From DASXUX01 sp036504595 (GTDB lineage Bacteria; Planctomycetota; SZUA-567; H5-PLA8): DNA of 64,000 nucleotides. The position numbers were made by a program, and so were the translations under genes. Below the pieces are notes generated by a model. It saw only the letters and a program-made list of their open reading frames with translations. It was not told the origin of the DNA and did not search any database. This document shows, in pieces, positions 34,617 to 42,493 of the stretch (position 1 is the stretch's first letter; each line of letters begins with the position of its first letter). The DNA lies in contig DASXUX010000010.1 in the NCBI GenBank assembly GCA_036504595.1, positions 248,001 through 312,000 on the forward strand. The letters are read 5' to 3'.

Positions 34617-35763
34617 AGTCGTTCTCCCCCGTCCAGCGCAGGCCGACGCTCAACCGGCTGAGCACCCGGTGCCCTGTGCGCGTGACCAGCACATCGTCTT
34701 CGATGCGGACCCCACCTACGCCGGGCAGGTAAATCCCCGGCTCGACTGTCACCACCATCCCTTCCCGCAGCGTGCCCTTGGCACGCGCCGAAAGAGACGG
34801 CGCCTCGTGGATGTCCATCCCCAGCCCGTGGCCGGTGGAATGCCCAAACTCCGCGCCGTAACCGGCTTTGCTGATCACCGCGCGGCTGGCGGCATCCACG
34901 TCAGCCATCTTCACCCCCGGTGCAACGGTGGCGATTGCCGCCTGTTGCGCTTCCAGGACGATCTGGTGAATATGCCGCAGTCGGGGCGGAATCCTACCCA
35001 GGAAAAAGGTGCGCGTCAAGTCGGAGTGGTAGCCCGCATACCGGGAACCGAAATCCAACAGGATGATCGCATCCCGCCCCAGTCTCCGGTCCGTCGGACG
35101 CCCGTGCGGCAGGCTGCTGTGGGAGCCCATCTGAAACATGCACGTAAACGCTTCGTCCTCCGCCCCAGCCCGCACCATCAGGTAACGCAGGTAAGCGGCT
35201 GCATCCCGCTCCGTCATCCCGGCCTTCAGCCCCGTGCACAGTTCCCGGAAGCAGCGTTCTTGAATCCGCAGCGCATGCTCAATCTGTTTCACTTCCCAGG
35301 CGCTCTTGCACACGCGCAGTTCTGCGACCAGCGCGTCCTCGGGCTTCACACGCACACCGCGAGCGGCCTTGCGCAGCGCGCGCATGTCAACCACGCGCAT
35401 GTCGGCCGATTCCACCGCCAGCCGACGCAACCGCAGTTTCCTGCACATGTAGCCGGCCTTTTCCATCAGCCCATGCGGCACGATCACGCGCATCTTCCCG
35501 TCTGGCTCGCGCACGCTCTTTTCGAAGATGAGCTTCCAGCCTTTGGCCGTCAGACCCGCCTCTTCGATAAAGCGAAAATCGGTGATCATAAACTTGCGGG
35601 AAGCGGTAATCAGCAGCGCGCTATCGTCGCCCGTGAAGCCCGAGAGATAGCGCACGTTTCGAGCATTGGTGATCAGCGCCGCGGAGATGCCTCGCTTACG
35701 CAAGATGTCTCGAAAGCCGCGTAAACGCTGGGTCAACTCCGATCTCGGCGGCACGTTCTTCAT
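34615..35763 (-). CDS. Xaa-Pro aminopeptidase/dipeptidase (M24)
   Basis: A 382-residue pita-bread metallopeptidase that cleaves next to proline. The five metal ligands are visible: D237 (LLDFGS), D248 (HSDLTR), H312 (GHSTGHG), E341 (TVEPG) and E355 (VRIEDD). The N-terminal creatinase-like domain (ITNARNVRYLSGFTGDD) is complete. It is encoded just upstream of accB and accC on the same strand, an arrangement known from many bacteria where efp often joins them; efp is absent here. Confidence 0.9.
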   Translation of the reverse strand: MKNVPPRSELTQRLRGFRDILRKRGISAALITNARNVRYLSGFTGDDSALLITASRKFMITDFRFIEEAGLTAKGWKLIFEKSVREPDGKMRVIVPHGLMEKAGYMCRKLRLRRLAVESADMRVVDMRALRKAARGVRVKPEDALVAELRVCKSAWEVKQIEHALRIQERCFRELCTGLKAGMTERDAAAYLRYLMVRAGAEDEAFTCMFQMGSHSSLPHGRPTDRRLGRDAIILLDFGSRYAGYHSDLTRTFFLGRIPPRLRHIHQIVLEAQQAAIATVAPGVKMADVDAASRAVISKAGYGAEFGHSTGHGLGMDIHEAPSLSARAKGTLREGMVVTVEPGIYLPGVGGVRIEDDVLVTRTGHRVLSRLSVGLRWTGEND

Positions 35764-35860
35764 TCAATAGAACTCCCCTGGCGCAGTCCCGTAAACACAA
35801 TCGCGAAGGACTATGGCATAGTGCCGAGCAGCGCAAATTTCAAAATGCAAAACAAGAAAG

Positions 35861-35960
35861 AAGTCTGGAGTCTGGAGTCAAGAGTCAACAGCCATTGGTG
35901 CGAGCAATCCGCAATTAAGAGACTCGAGACTCCAGACTTCCCGACTGCAGACTCTCGACA
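35861..35960. repeat. GAGTCTGGAGTC words, partly coding
   Basis: GTCTGGAGTCTGGAGTC (35863-35880) and inverse words GACTCGAGACTCCAGAC (35920-35937) bracket the stop of the MATE gene. The second part is translated as its C-terminus. Confidence 0.85.
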
Positions 35961-37393
35961 CTGGGCTCCACCACCCGCATGCTACGCCAATGCCCGGAAT
36001 GGAATCGCCACAGCCAGACCACGGCCTGGGAGAGCACGAACACCGTCGCCGCTGTCCAGAACGCATGCAGGCTCATGTGCCGGCGGTCCATCAGCGCCAG
36101 CACCCCGGCAAAGCCAACATGCAGAACGAAAGAGACTCTCAGCGTCCAGAAGACATCGCCCGCCCCTTGCAGCGCGGCCATGATCATAATGTTGATGCCG
36201 TCGAGCAGGCAATAAACCGCCACGAAGCGCAGCAGGATCGTGCCGGCGGAAACAAGGGCCTCGATTTCCTCTGGCGATTGCTGACCCGCATCGAAGAAAG
36301 GCCGCAGTAGCAGCCCCGGCGCGGCTAAAAAAAGCACGGCCGCCGAAAGCATCCACACTTCCGCAATCACCGCCGCTCGCCAGGTCACCGTGCGCGCGCG
36401 GTCCGAATCATGCTGGCCCTGGGCGTGGCCGACGAGCGTCAGAATCGCAATCGAAAACCCGATCAGCGGCATGAAGGCGACCGTGTTGATGCGCCAGACA
36501 ATGTTGGTGATCGCCAGTTCGCGCTCGCCGATCCGCCCGACGAAGCAAACGAACACCGTCCACGCCAGAACCTCCGCCGTCGTTCGCATCCCATTGAAGG
36601 AGCCGTAGTAGAGGAGGCGCTTGCACAACGCCCAATCCAGCGCGCGATTCCCCCAGGTCGCAAATTGGTCCCGGTACTTCCGCATGAAGAACAGCGCCAG
36701 CAGCGCAAGCGTCACGCCCGCTTGCGCCAGCGATGTTCCCGCCGCAGCGCCGGTTGAACCCCACTGCGGCAGCCCGAATCGCCCAAAGATCATCCCGTAG
36801 CTGAGCACCGCGTTCAGCGCAATCCCACTCAGTTGCACCAACATCAACGGCTTGTTCGCGCCGATACCCGCGAAGAATCCGGCCAGCGCCGCTCCAAGCA
36901 GGTTCGCCGGCGCGCCCCAGCACATCACCTCAAAGAACCGAGCTTCCAGCACCGCCAGCCGAGCTCCGTGCTTCACGGAAGCGAACAGCGGAGTTGCGAC
37001 CACCGATCCAGCGACGGCGATCAGCACGCCCGCCACCAGAGCGATGTACATCCCCTGCCAGGCCGCGGCGCCCGCGCGGCGCGGTTGCCTCGCCCCCAAG
37101 TACTGCGCCACAAACGTGCTCGTGTAGCTCGCGACGCCCTGGAAGAACGCAATCGCCGTGTAGCCAGCGATGCCTGCCGCGCCCGCAGCGGCAATCGCCT
37201 CTTCCGAATACCAAGACAGGAAGAGCCCGTCCATCAGGTGCATGAGCATCATGCCCGTGAACGAGAGCGCCAGCGGCGCACCGAGACTGATGATTCCCCA
37301 GTAGGAACTGGCCGTGGCAAGCGACGCGTCATCGCCGGCCGCTGCTGGCGCAGCCGGATGGAGCGTCATGGAATCCTGTTTGAGTTCACTCAT
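35915..37393 (-). CDS. MATE family multidrug/Na+ antiporter
   Basis: A 492-residue, twelve-helix exporter of the MATE family, made of two homologous six-helix bundles. The first helix has LGAPLALSFTGMMLMHLMDGLFLSWYS, and the second bundle starts around residue 270 (YYGSFNGMRTTAEVLAWTVF). The ATG at 37391-37393 was chosen because the longer frame has no hydrophobic or conserved start. The last 14 residues (VESLQSGSLESRVS) are a translated GAGTCTGG repeat. Confidence 0.88.
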   Translation of the reverse strand: MSELKQDSMTLHPAAPAAAGDDASLATASSYWGIISLGAPLALSFTGMMLMHLMDGLFLSWYSEEAIAAAGAAGIAGYTAIAFFQGVASYTSTFVAQYLGARQPRRAGAAAWQGMYIALVAGVLIAVAGSVVATPLFASVKHGARLAVLEARFFEVMCWGAPANLLGAALAGFFAGIGANKPLMLVQLSGIALNAVLSYGMIFGRFGLPQWGSTGAAAGTSLAQAGVTLALLALFFMRKYRDQFATWGNRALDWALCKRLLYYGSFNGMRTTAEVLAWTVFVCFVGRIGERELAITNIVWRINTVAFMPLIGFSIAILTLVGHAQGQHDSDRARTVTWRAAVIAEVWMLSAAVLFLAAPGLLLRPFFDAGQQSPEEIEALVSAGTILLRFVAVYCLLDGINIMIMAALQGAGDVFWTLRVSFVLHVGFAGVLALMDRRHMSLHAFWTAATVFVLSQAVVWLWRFHSGHWRSMRVVEPSVESLQSGSLESRVS

Positions 37394-37525
37394 GCATTCA
37401 TTGCCCCCGATTTCCCCAACAGAGCGCGCTGGGGCTCCTGAGGCGATAGGTCCAATTCTTAATATCCTATCTTGAATCTTGCGCAACGGCCACGCTCAAC
37501 CGCACGCACGTCTGCGACTCTGCAT

Positions 37526-38254
37526 CTAGATAACGCCGTAGACCCGGACCCGCTTGTTGAGCAGCTTGATGCTCGCCGTCTGCGGAGGCGTCAGCTTGAA
37601 CTCCCCGCCCAGGCGCTGCACGACCGTCGAGGTCAGTCCGATCCCGCCCTGCAGGTGGCCGGCGGTCCAATCCATCACGAGAAACGCCGTGTTGACCGTG
37701 TCGCCGATGATGTCCGGCCGCGCGTACTCCGTGTGGCCGATCGACCCCAGATAAATGTCGCCGCTGTTCAACCCCACGAACAAATCCTGGCCGCCAATCA
37801 ACGTCCGCGCTTCGCGCGCCGCACGCAGAGCACGCTTCGCATGGTTCGGCCCCGAGAAAAAGCCCAGGAACCCGTCGCCCACGTACTTGATCGGCACGCC
37901 GTCATGCCGCACGACGGCTTCTGTGACCAGATGAAAAATCCCATTCGCCCACAGCGCCACATCGCGCGGCGGCATGCTTGCGCTGCGTTTCGCGAAGCCG
38001 TGAATGTCCGTGCAAAAAACAGTGGCCTCAAACGTGTCGTCCATCTGCTCGCGACGGCCCAGCAGCGCGTCGCAACTCACGCCCAGCAGCTTCGACAAAT
38101 CGAGCAGCACGGCAATGTCCGGCGCGTTCTCGCCCCGCTCCCACTTCGACACCGCTTGAGCGCTAATTTGCAGCGCCCCCGCGATATCGCGCTGCTTCAG
38201 CCCCAGTTTTTCACGCAGCCCTTTGATGCGCTGCCCTAATTCGACCAAGTTCAC
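37526..38254 (-). CDS. HTH (XRE/Cro) - class III nucleotidyl cyclase fusion
   Basis: A 242-residue cytosolic protein. Residues 7-66 form an XRE-type helix-turn-helix (LREKLGLKQRDIAGALQISAQAVSKWERGENAP); residues 76-240 form a class III cyclase homology domain. Metal-binding aspartates are D83 (FCTDIHGF) and D127 (KYVGDGF). K123 and D181 (PDIIGDTVN) fit adenine specificity, and N188 is present. The transition-state arginine expected four residues later is L192. It starts at GTG with CTGGAGG upstream. It may be a DNA-binding cAMP-producing or nucleotide-sensing regulator, or a degenerate cyclase used as an allosteric domain. Confidence 0.85.
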   Translation of the reverse strand: MNLVELGQRIKGLREKLGLKQRDIAGALQISAQAVSKWERGENAPDIAVLLDLSKLLGVSCDALLGRREQMDDTFEATVFCTDIHGFAKRSASMPPRDVALWANGIFHLVTEAVVRHDGVPIKYVGDGFLGFFSGPNHAKRALRAAREARTLIGGQDLFVGLNSGDIYLGSIGHTEYARPDIIGDTVNTAFLVMDWTAGHLQGGIGLTSTVVQRLGGEFKLTPPQTASIKLLNKRVRVYGVI

Positions 38255-38289
38255 GCTAAAAACCTCCAGTAGGTTGCTCTGTTTAGCCG

Positions 38290-38295
38290 ATTATA
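38290..38295 (-). promoter_or_regulatory. Candidate -10 element of the HTH-cyclase gene
   Basis: A perfect TATAAT on the minus strand, 35 bases upstream of the GTG start; no clear -35 hexamer at standard spacing. Confidence 0.45.
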
Positions 38296-38375
38296 CGCCG
38301 CGGTTCCGCACCCGCAGTTCCATTTGCCATAGTAGGCCCTCAGCGATACTCAAGAGCATCGAAGGAGGAAACCCG

Positions 38376-38954
38376 TTGCCCACTGCGCTAACTCACGCTT
38401 TCGCCGGCGCGGCTCTGGCCAAAGTTCTGGCCACCGCCAAAGACCGCAACCCGCTCGGACATTCGGGCGGAAGCCTTCGCTATCCCTTGATCGCCGGCTT
38501 CTGCTCAGTGTTCCCAGATATCGACGCGCTGACCTTCTGGATCCCGGATCTTCGCGGCAGCCTGTGGATTCATCGCGGGCTAACGCATTCAATTCCATTC
38601 GCTCTGCTGTTCAGCTTTTCGGTCGCACTCTTCGCTTTCTATAGAAGAAGGCCATTTTCGAAGAGTTGGATCAAAGTATGGGCTGTGCTCTTTGTCGCAA
38701 CCGCCTCGCACGGACTGCTCGACACACTGACTGACGGCGGTGCAGGTATCGCCCTGCTCGCGCCATTTTCTGATGAACGCTTTTTCTGCCCGTGGCGCCC
38801 GATTATCTGCTCGCCGATTACGCTCAAACCCGTCCTCTTCTTCAAAGCCGGCGGCGCGTACGTCATCGCCAGCGAAATCATCTTCGTCTGGCTGCCGCTG
38901 TCGCTCCTCTATGTTGCTGCCAGCCGCTGGCGCGCGCGAGCGGCTCGCGAATGA
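38376..38954 (+). CDS. YdjM/DUF457-like membrane-bound metal-dependent hydrolase
   Basis: A 192-residue membrane protein with four or five helices. It has the family histidine/aspartate motifs THAFAGAAL, FPDIDALTFW, HRGLTHSI and HGLLDTLTDGG. It starts at TTG (38376) after a strong GGAGGAA; the longer frame to 38223 runs through the divergent promoter. Such proteins are implicated in membrane stress responses and are predicted hydrolases; the substrate is unknown. Confidence 0.8.
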   Translation: MPTALTHAFAGAALAKVLATAKDRNPLGHSGGSLRYPLIAGFCSVFPDIDALTFWIPDLRGSLWIHRGLTHSIPFALLFSFSVALFAFYRRRPFSKSWIKVWAVLFVATASHGLLDTLTDGGAGIALLAPFSDERFFCPWRPIICSPITLKPVLFFKAGGAYVIASEIIFVWLPLSLLYVAASRWRARAARE

Positions 38955-38991
38955 CCGCGCCCGCTGCGAACTTTCGGATACAATCCTTCGC

Positions 38992-39969
38992 ATGAAAGCC
39001 CTGCTCATCGAACCTGGCGGCAAGCTGCGTCTTACCGATGTTCCTTTGCGTGATCTCGCGCCCGGCGATTGCCGTATCGCCGTGCGTCTGGCCGGTATCT
39101 GCCGCACCGATCTGGAACTGGTAAAAGGCTACATGGATTTCGCCGGCATCCCCGGGCACGAGTTTGTCGGCGTTGTGCACGACGGCCCCGAACACCTCGT
39201 CGGCCGCCGCGTGACCGGCGAAATCAACATCGCCTGTGGAACCTGCCCGGCGTGCCGCACGGGCCTGCGCCGCCACTGCCCCAACCGCAGTGTGCTGGGC
39301 ATCTACAATCGAAATGGCGCCTTCGCGGAGTTCGTCGATCTCCCAACCGAAAACGTGCTCACCATTCCCGACAACGTCAGCGACGAAGAAGCCGTCTTTG
39401 CCGAACCGCTCGCTGCCGCACTGGAGATTTTCGAACAGCTTCACATTCCGCCTGGATCGCGCGTGCTGGTCATCGGCGATGGCAAGCTGGGCCTGCTGTG
39501 CGCGCAAGTTTGTACCCTCCTGGGTGCGCGCGTAACGCTCCTCGGCCGGCACGAGAAGAAGCTCGCCCTCGCGCGTCGCTGGAACGTCGAAGCGCTCCTC
39601 AGCGCCGATCGTCCCTCCCTGGAAAACGCGGACGCTCGCTTCCCGTTTGTCATTGAGTGCAGCGGCACGCCCGGCGCGTTGAACGAGGCGCTCGCGTGGA
39701 CCGCGCCGCGCGGCACGCTGGTGCTCAAAAGCACCTATGCGCCGGCCTCGCCGCCCCAACTCGACTGGGCTAAGATCGTCATCGACGAGATTTCAATCGT
39801 CGGCAGCCGCTGCGGCCAACTCGCCCCCGCCCTGCGCCTGCTCGCCGGCGGCCGCGTAGACGTGCGCAGCCTGATCGACCACCGCAAAACGCTCGATCAA
39901 GGGGTCGAGGCGTTCGACCTCGCCGCCCGCAAGGGCGCTCTGAAGGTGCTGGTGCGGATCGGCGCGTAG
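38992..39969 (+). CDS. Zinc-dependent alcohol dehydrogenase (MDR)
   Basis: A 325-residue medium-chain dehydrogenase. Catalytic zinc ligands are C37 and H56-E57 (GICRTD, GHEFVG); structural zinc ligands are C82, C85, C88 and C96 (CGTCPACRTGLRRHC). The NAD-binding motif is VIGDGKLGLLCAQ. It is shorter than typical 340-350-residue members, mainly in loops. It follows the YdjM-like gene by 37 bases and could be co-transcribed. The substrate is unknown. Confidence 0.88.
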   Translation: MKALLIEPGGKLRLTDVPLRDLAPGDCRIAVRLAGICRTDLELVKGYMDFAGIPGHEFVGVVHDGPEHLVGRRVTGEINIACGTCPACRTGLRRHCPNRSVLGIYNRNGAFAEFVDLPTENVLTIPDNVSDEEAVFAEPLAAALEIFEQLHIPPGSRVLVIGDGKLGLLCAQVCTLLGARVTLLGRHEKKLALARRWNVEALLSADRPSLENADARFPFVIECSGTPGALNEALAWTAPRGTLVLKSTYAPASPPQLDWAKIVIDEISIVGSRCGQLAPALRLLAGGRVDVRSLIDHRKTLDQGVEAFDLAARKGALKVLVRIGA

Positions 39970-40019
39970 GCTTGCTTTCCAGTTGATCTCGAAATATCTT
40001 TGGGAACGGAGGTGCATAC

Positions 40020-40238
40020 ATGAGCACTGTGAAGGCACAACTGCGCAGCCTCGCGAAGACGCTGCCCGATGATTGCACTCTCGAGGACGCAATCTACGAG
40101 CTGTATGTCCTTCAGAAAATCGAACGCGGCATGGAAGATATCCGGCGCGGCAACGTCATCCCACACGATACGGTGATGAGGGAAATCTATCGATGCCTTG
40201 GGAAATCGAATGGGCGGCGGAAGCGCGCCAAGACGTAA
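40020..40238 (+). CDS. Orphan antitoxin-like protein
   Basis: A 72-residue protein (MSTVKAQLRSLAKTLPDDCTLEDAIYELYVLQKIERGMEDIRRGNVIPHD...) with the layout of antitoxins paired with ParE/RelE toxins: an N-terminal helix-rich DNA-binding part and a GxxIxxGNVIPHDxV tail. GGAGGT lies just upstream of the ATG. Its 3' end overlaps the start of a toxin that is cut short, so the pair is broken. Confidence 0.65.
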   Translation: MSTVKAQLRSLAKTLPDDCTLEDAIYELYVLQKIERGMEDIRRGNVIPHDTVMREIYRCLGKSNGRRKRAKT

Positions 40239-40276
40239 TTGAAATCTTCTTCGCGCCTTCGCGTCTTTGCGGTTCA
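40193..40276 (+). pseudogene. Truncated ParE/RelE-like toxin ending in a repeat
   Basis: The frame opening MPWEIEWAAEARQDVIEI is the typical first 18 residues of ParE/RelE-type toxins. At 40247 the sequence turns into a CTTCGCGTCTTTGCGGTTCA spacer repeat and no further toxin sequence follows before the next gene. No cognate remainder is visible in the window. Confidence 0.65.
40247..40276. repeat. CTTTGCGGTTCA word repeat
   Basis: CGCGCCTTCGCGTCTTTGCG followed by GTTCA; the same word as 21420-21450 and 58806-58842. Confidence 0.8.
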
Positions 40277-40287
40277 GTTCCCTTCGC

Positions 40288-41391
40288 TCACCCGCCGAGT
40301 TGGTGCGTCAGTTCCAATAGGAAATCGCGGTTGTCGGCCGTGCAGTACCGCATCGTCCCGCCCATGCGGCTGAACGTTTTGCAGTACCGCAGATAGTAAT
40401 CGGAGCTGTCCATCGGCGGCTCGCCCTTGCTCCAATCCCACCGCGACTGCGCCAGATCGACAACCATAATGTAGTGCCCGTCGATGTGCTGCCCGCGCTG
40501 AAGCGCCAGGTTCTGGCTCATGGAGAGCGACTTTTCAAAAATCATCGGCGACATGACGGCTGAACCGACGGACAGATACACGCCGCCTTCCAATTGCGAA
40601 ACGTTGTGCGCGTAGGCGAGAAAATCGCGCTCGGCGCAGCGCCCGATCGACGCGCCATGATTCATCGGATGATTGTAGATGATGTCGTGCCCGATCATCG
40701 GATGCCCTGTTGACGGAACGCCAAGTCGCACCGCCGCCGCCTGCACGCTGTACTGCTTCCACGCGTGCGGAATCGAAAGCCGCCCCGACTTCAAGTCGAA
40801 CGCCTTGATCGCCCACAGCAGATCCGCCGCCGCCGCCGCTCGCTCAGGATTTTGCTCCGCTGAGCGCAGCGCTGCATTGATTTCATCCGCAGAAGGAATC
40901 GTCAAGCCTTCAGACTGGATCATCGACCCGACGGATTCGCCGTAGCCCTTGCCCTCGTACGCACCGACGTTCAGCGCCAAATTGATGAAGTAGCCCGTTT
41001 CCTGCCAGTTGCCGAACAAGCCTTTGGCCGTGTTCTTCTCCACGTCCTCGCTGCTTTTGCCTTGGAACGAGAATTCCCAATCGTGAATAATGCCCGCGCC
41101 GTTGGTCGCGACATGCGTCACCCATCCCGTTTCCAACAGGTGGATGAGCACCGGACCAAGCCCGTTCTTGATCGTGTGCGCTCCGGTGGCGAGCATCACC
41201 GGCCTGCGCGTGGATCGAGCGGCCCGGATGCGCGCACATACTTCGCCGACGGAGTCTTTTGCCGCCGCGGACAGATTCTTCGGCTGAGCGCTCACTGGCA
41301 CGTGGTGTTTTTCGATGAACTGCTTGTTCATCGGCCGGTTGGCGAGCGGTTCCATTTTCAGCTTGAAGCGGTCGAGCATCAGGTGCGGCAT
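40288..41391 (-). CDS. Deoxyhypusine-synthase-like conserved protein
   Basis: A 367-residue protein whose N-terminal half reads LATGAHTIKNGLGPVLIHLLETGWVTHVATNGAGIIHDWEFSFQGKSSEDVE, strongly resembling the NAD-binding core signature of deoxyhypusine/homospermidine synthase-fold proteins (GAH-IK-GL, NGAG-IHD-E, SEDV). Later segments (GHPMIGHDIIYNHPMNHGASIG, LSVGSAVMSPMIFEKSLSM) are not those of true DHS, and bacteria lack eIF5A, so the substrate must differ. The ATG at 41389-41391 follows AAAGGA. It is divergent from a HAD phosphatase/PfkB kinase pair. Confidence 0.55.
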   Translation of the reverse strand: MPHLMLDRFKLKMEPLANRPMNKQFIEKHHVPVSAQPKNLSAAAKDSVGEVCARIRAARSTRRPVMLATGAHTIKNGLGPVLIHLLETGWVTHVATNGAGIIHDWEFSFQGKSSEDVEKNTAKGLFGNWQETGYFINLALNVGAYEGKGYGESVGSMIQSEGLTIPSADEINAALRSAEQNPERAAAAADLLWAIKAFDLKSGRLSIPHAWKQYSVQAAAVRLGVPSTGHPMIGHDIIYNHPMNHGASIGRCAERDFLAYAHNVSQLEGGVYLSVGSAVMSPMIFEKSLSMSQNLALQRGQHIDGHYIMVVDLAQSRWDWSKGEPPMDSSDYYLRYCKTFSRMGGTMRYCTADNRDFLLELTHQLGG

Positions 41392-41509
41392 GTGGCGTCC
41401 TTTCTGAATGAGAACGCGCCACATTATAAAGGAGCAGTGCGAACCTGCCTTGACGAAAGCCGCTGGTATCCTTAGCGTCTCTCCTTTACCCAGGAGAATG
41501 TGCAGCAGC

Positions 41510-42394
41510 ATGAGCCAAGCTTACGAAGAGGACTTCAAACGCCGCGTCCAGACTACCGCGACTCACTTTCTTCCCGGCACATCCATCGAAATCGTCACCG
41601 ACCTGAAGGCAGCCAAAGTGCCGCAGTTCGTGCTCTTCGATTTCGACGGGACGCTCAGCCTGGTGCGCGAAGGCTGGCAGTCGATCATGATACCGATGAT
41701 GGTCGAGCTGCTGCAGGAAACGGCCACGAAGGAAACGCCGCAAGCGCTGACGGACGTCGTCACCAACTACGTCTACGAATTGACGGGCAAGCAGACCCTT
41801 TATCAGATGGTTCGTCTCGCTGAAGAGATCAAGAAGCGCGGCGGAACGCCTCGCGACCCGCGCGAGTACAAGCAGATGTATCACGACCGCCTGATGACGC
41901 GCATTCATGATCGCCGCGAATCGCTGCGCAGCGGCAAGGCCCAGCCGGATTCCATGCTGGTGCCGGGCTCGTTCCTCCTGCTGAAGGAACTTCGTCGCCG
42001 CGGCGTGCGGATGTTCCTGGCCAGCGGCACCGATGAGCCTTACGTGCTCGAAGAAGCGCGTCTCCTGCAACTCGATCCCTTCTTCGGAAAACACATTTAC
42101 GGTGCGTTGGACGATCCAATGTCCTTCAGCAAGCAGATGGTGATCGACCGCATCCTGAGAGAAAACAAAGTGCCCGGTTCGCTGCTGCTGGGGTTCGGTG
42201 ACGGCTACGTTGAAATCGACAATGTCAAGAATTCCGGCGGAATCGCCGTCGGCGTCGCCACCGATGAAACCCTGCGCAACGGCAAGCCAGACATGTGGAA
42301 GCGCGACCGCCTGATTGGAGTCGGCGCGGATATTGTGGTGCCCGATTTCAACGAAACGCCGCGGCTGCTGGCGCACATTTGGCATGAAGACTAA
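41510..42394 (+). CDS. HAD-superfamily hydrolase
   Basis: A 294-residue phosphatase-type protein with motif I FDFDGTLS (nucleophile D44, D46), a helical cap (residues 60-150), motif II FLASGTD and motif III/IV GFGDGYVEI. It resembles phosphoglycolate or sugar-phosphate phosphatases. AGGAG lies 13 bases upstream of the chosen ATG; an ATG at 41498 is too close to it. It is followed by a PfkB kinase gene, with a terminator-like hairpin repeat between. Confidence 0.85.
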   Translation: MSQAYEEDFKRRVQTTATHFLPGTSIEIVTDLKAAKVPQFVLFDFDGTLSLVREGWQSIMIPMMVELLQETATKETPQALTDVVTNYVYELTGKQTLYQMVRLAEEIKKRGGTPRDPREYKQMYHDRLMTRIHDRRESLRSGKAQPDSMLVPGSFLLLKELRRRGVRMFLASGTDEPYVLEEARLLQLDPFFGKHIYGALDDPMSFSKQMVIDRILRENKVPGSLLLGFGDGYVEIDNVKNSGGIAVGVATDETLRNGKPDMWKRDRLIGVGADIVVPDFNETPRLLAHIWHED

Positions 42395-42401
42395 AACGGC
42401 T

Positions 42402-42473
42402 CACCGCAGAGGGCGCAGAGAAAAGATTTTTGACAGAAACACCGCCTCTGCGTCCTCCGCGTCCTCTGCGGTA
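42402..42473. repeat. CCGCAGAGGGCGCAGAG inverted pair
   Basis: CACCGCAGAGGGCGCAGAG (42402-42420) faces CTCTGCGTCCTCCGCGTCC and TCTGCGGTA (to 42474), giving a stem between the HAD and PfkB genes. Confidence 0.88.
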
Positions 42474-42493
42474 AGACTTTTCGGAGCTACGAA

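Noticed and set aside
33970..35724. A 584-codon open frame on the + strand
   Set aside because: It is antisense to accB and the M24 peptidase, both of which have full motif sets.
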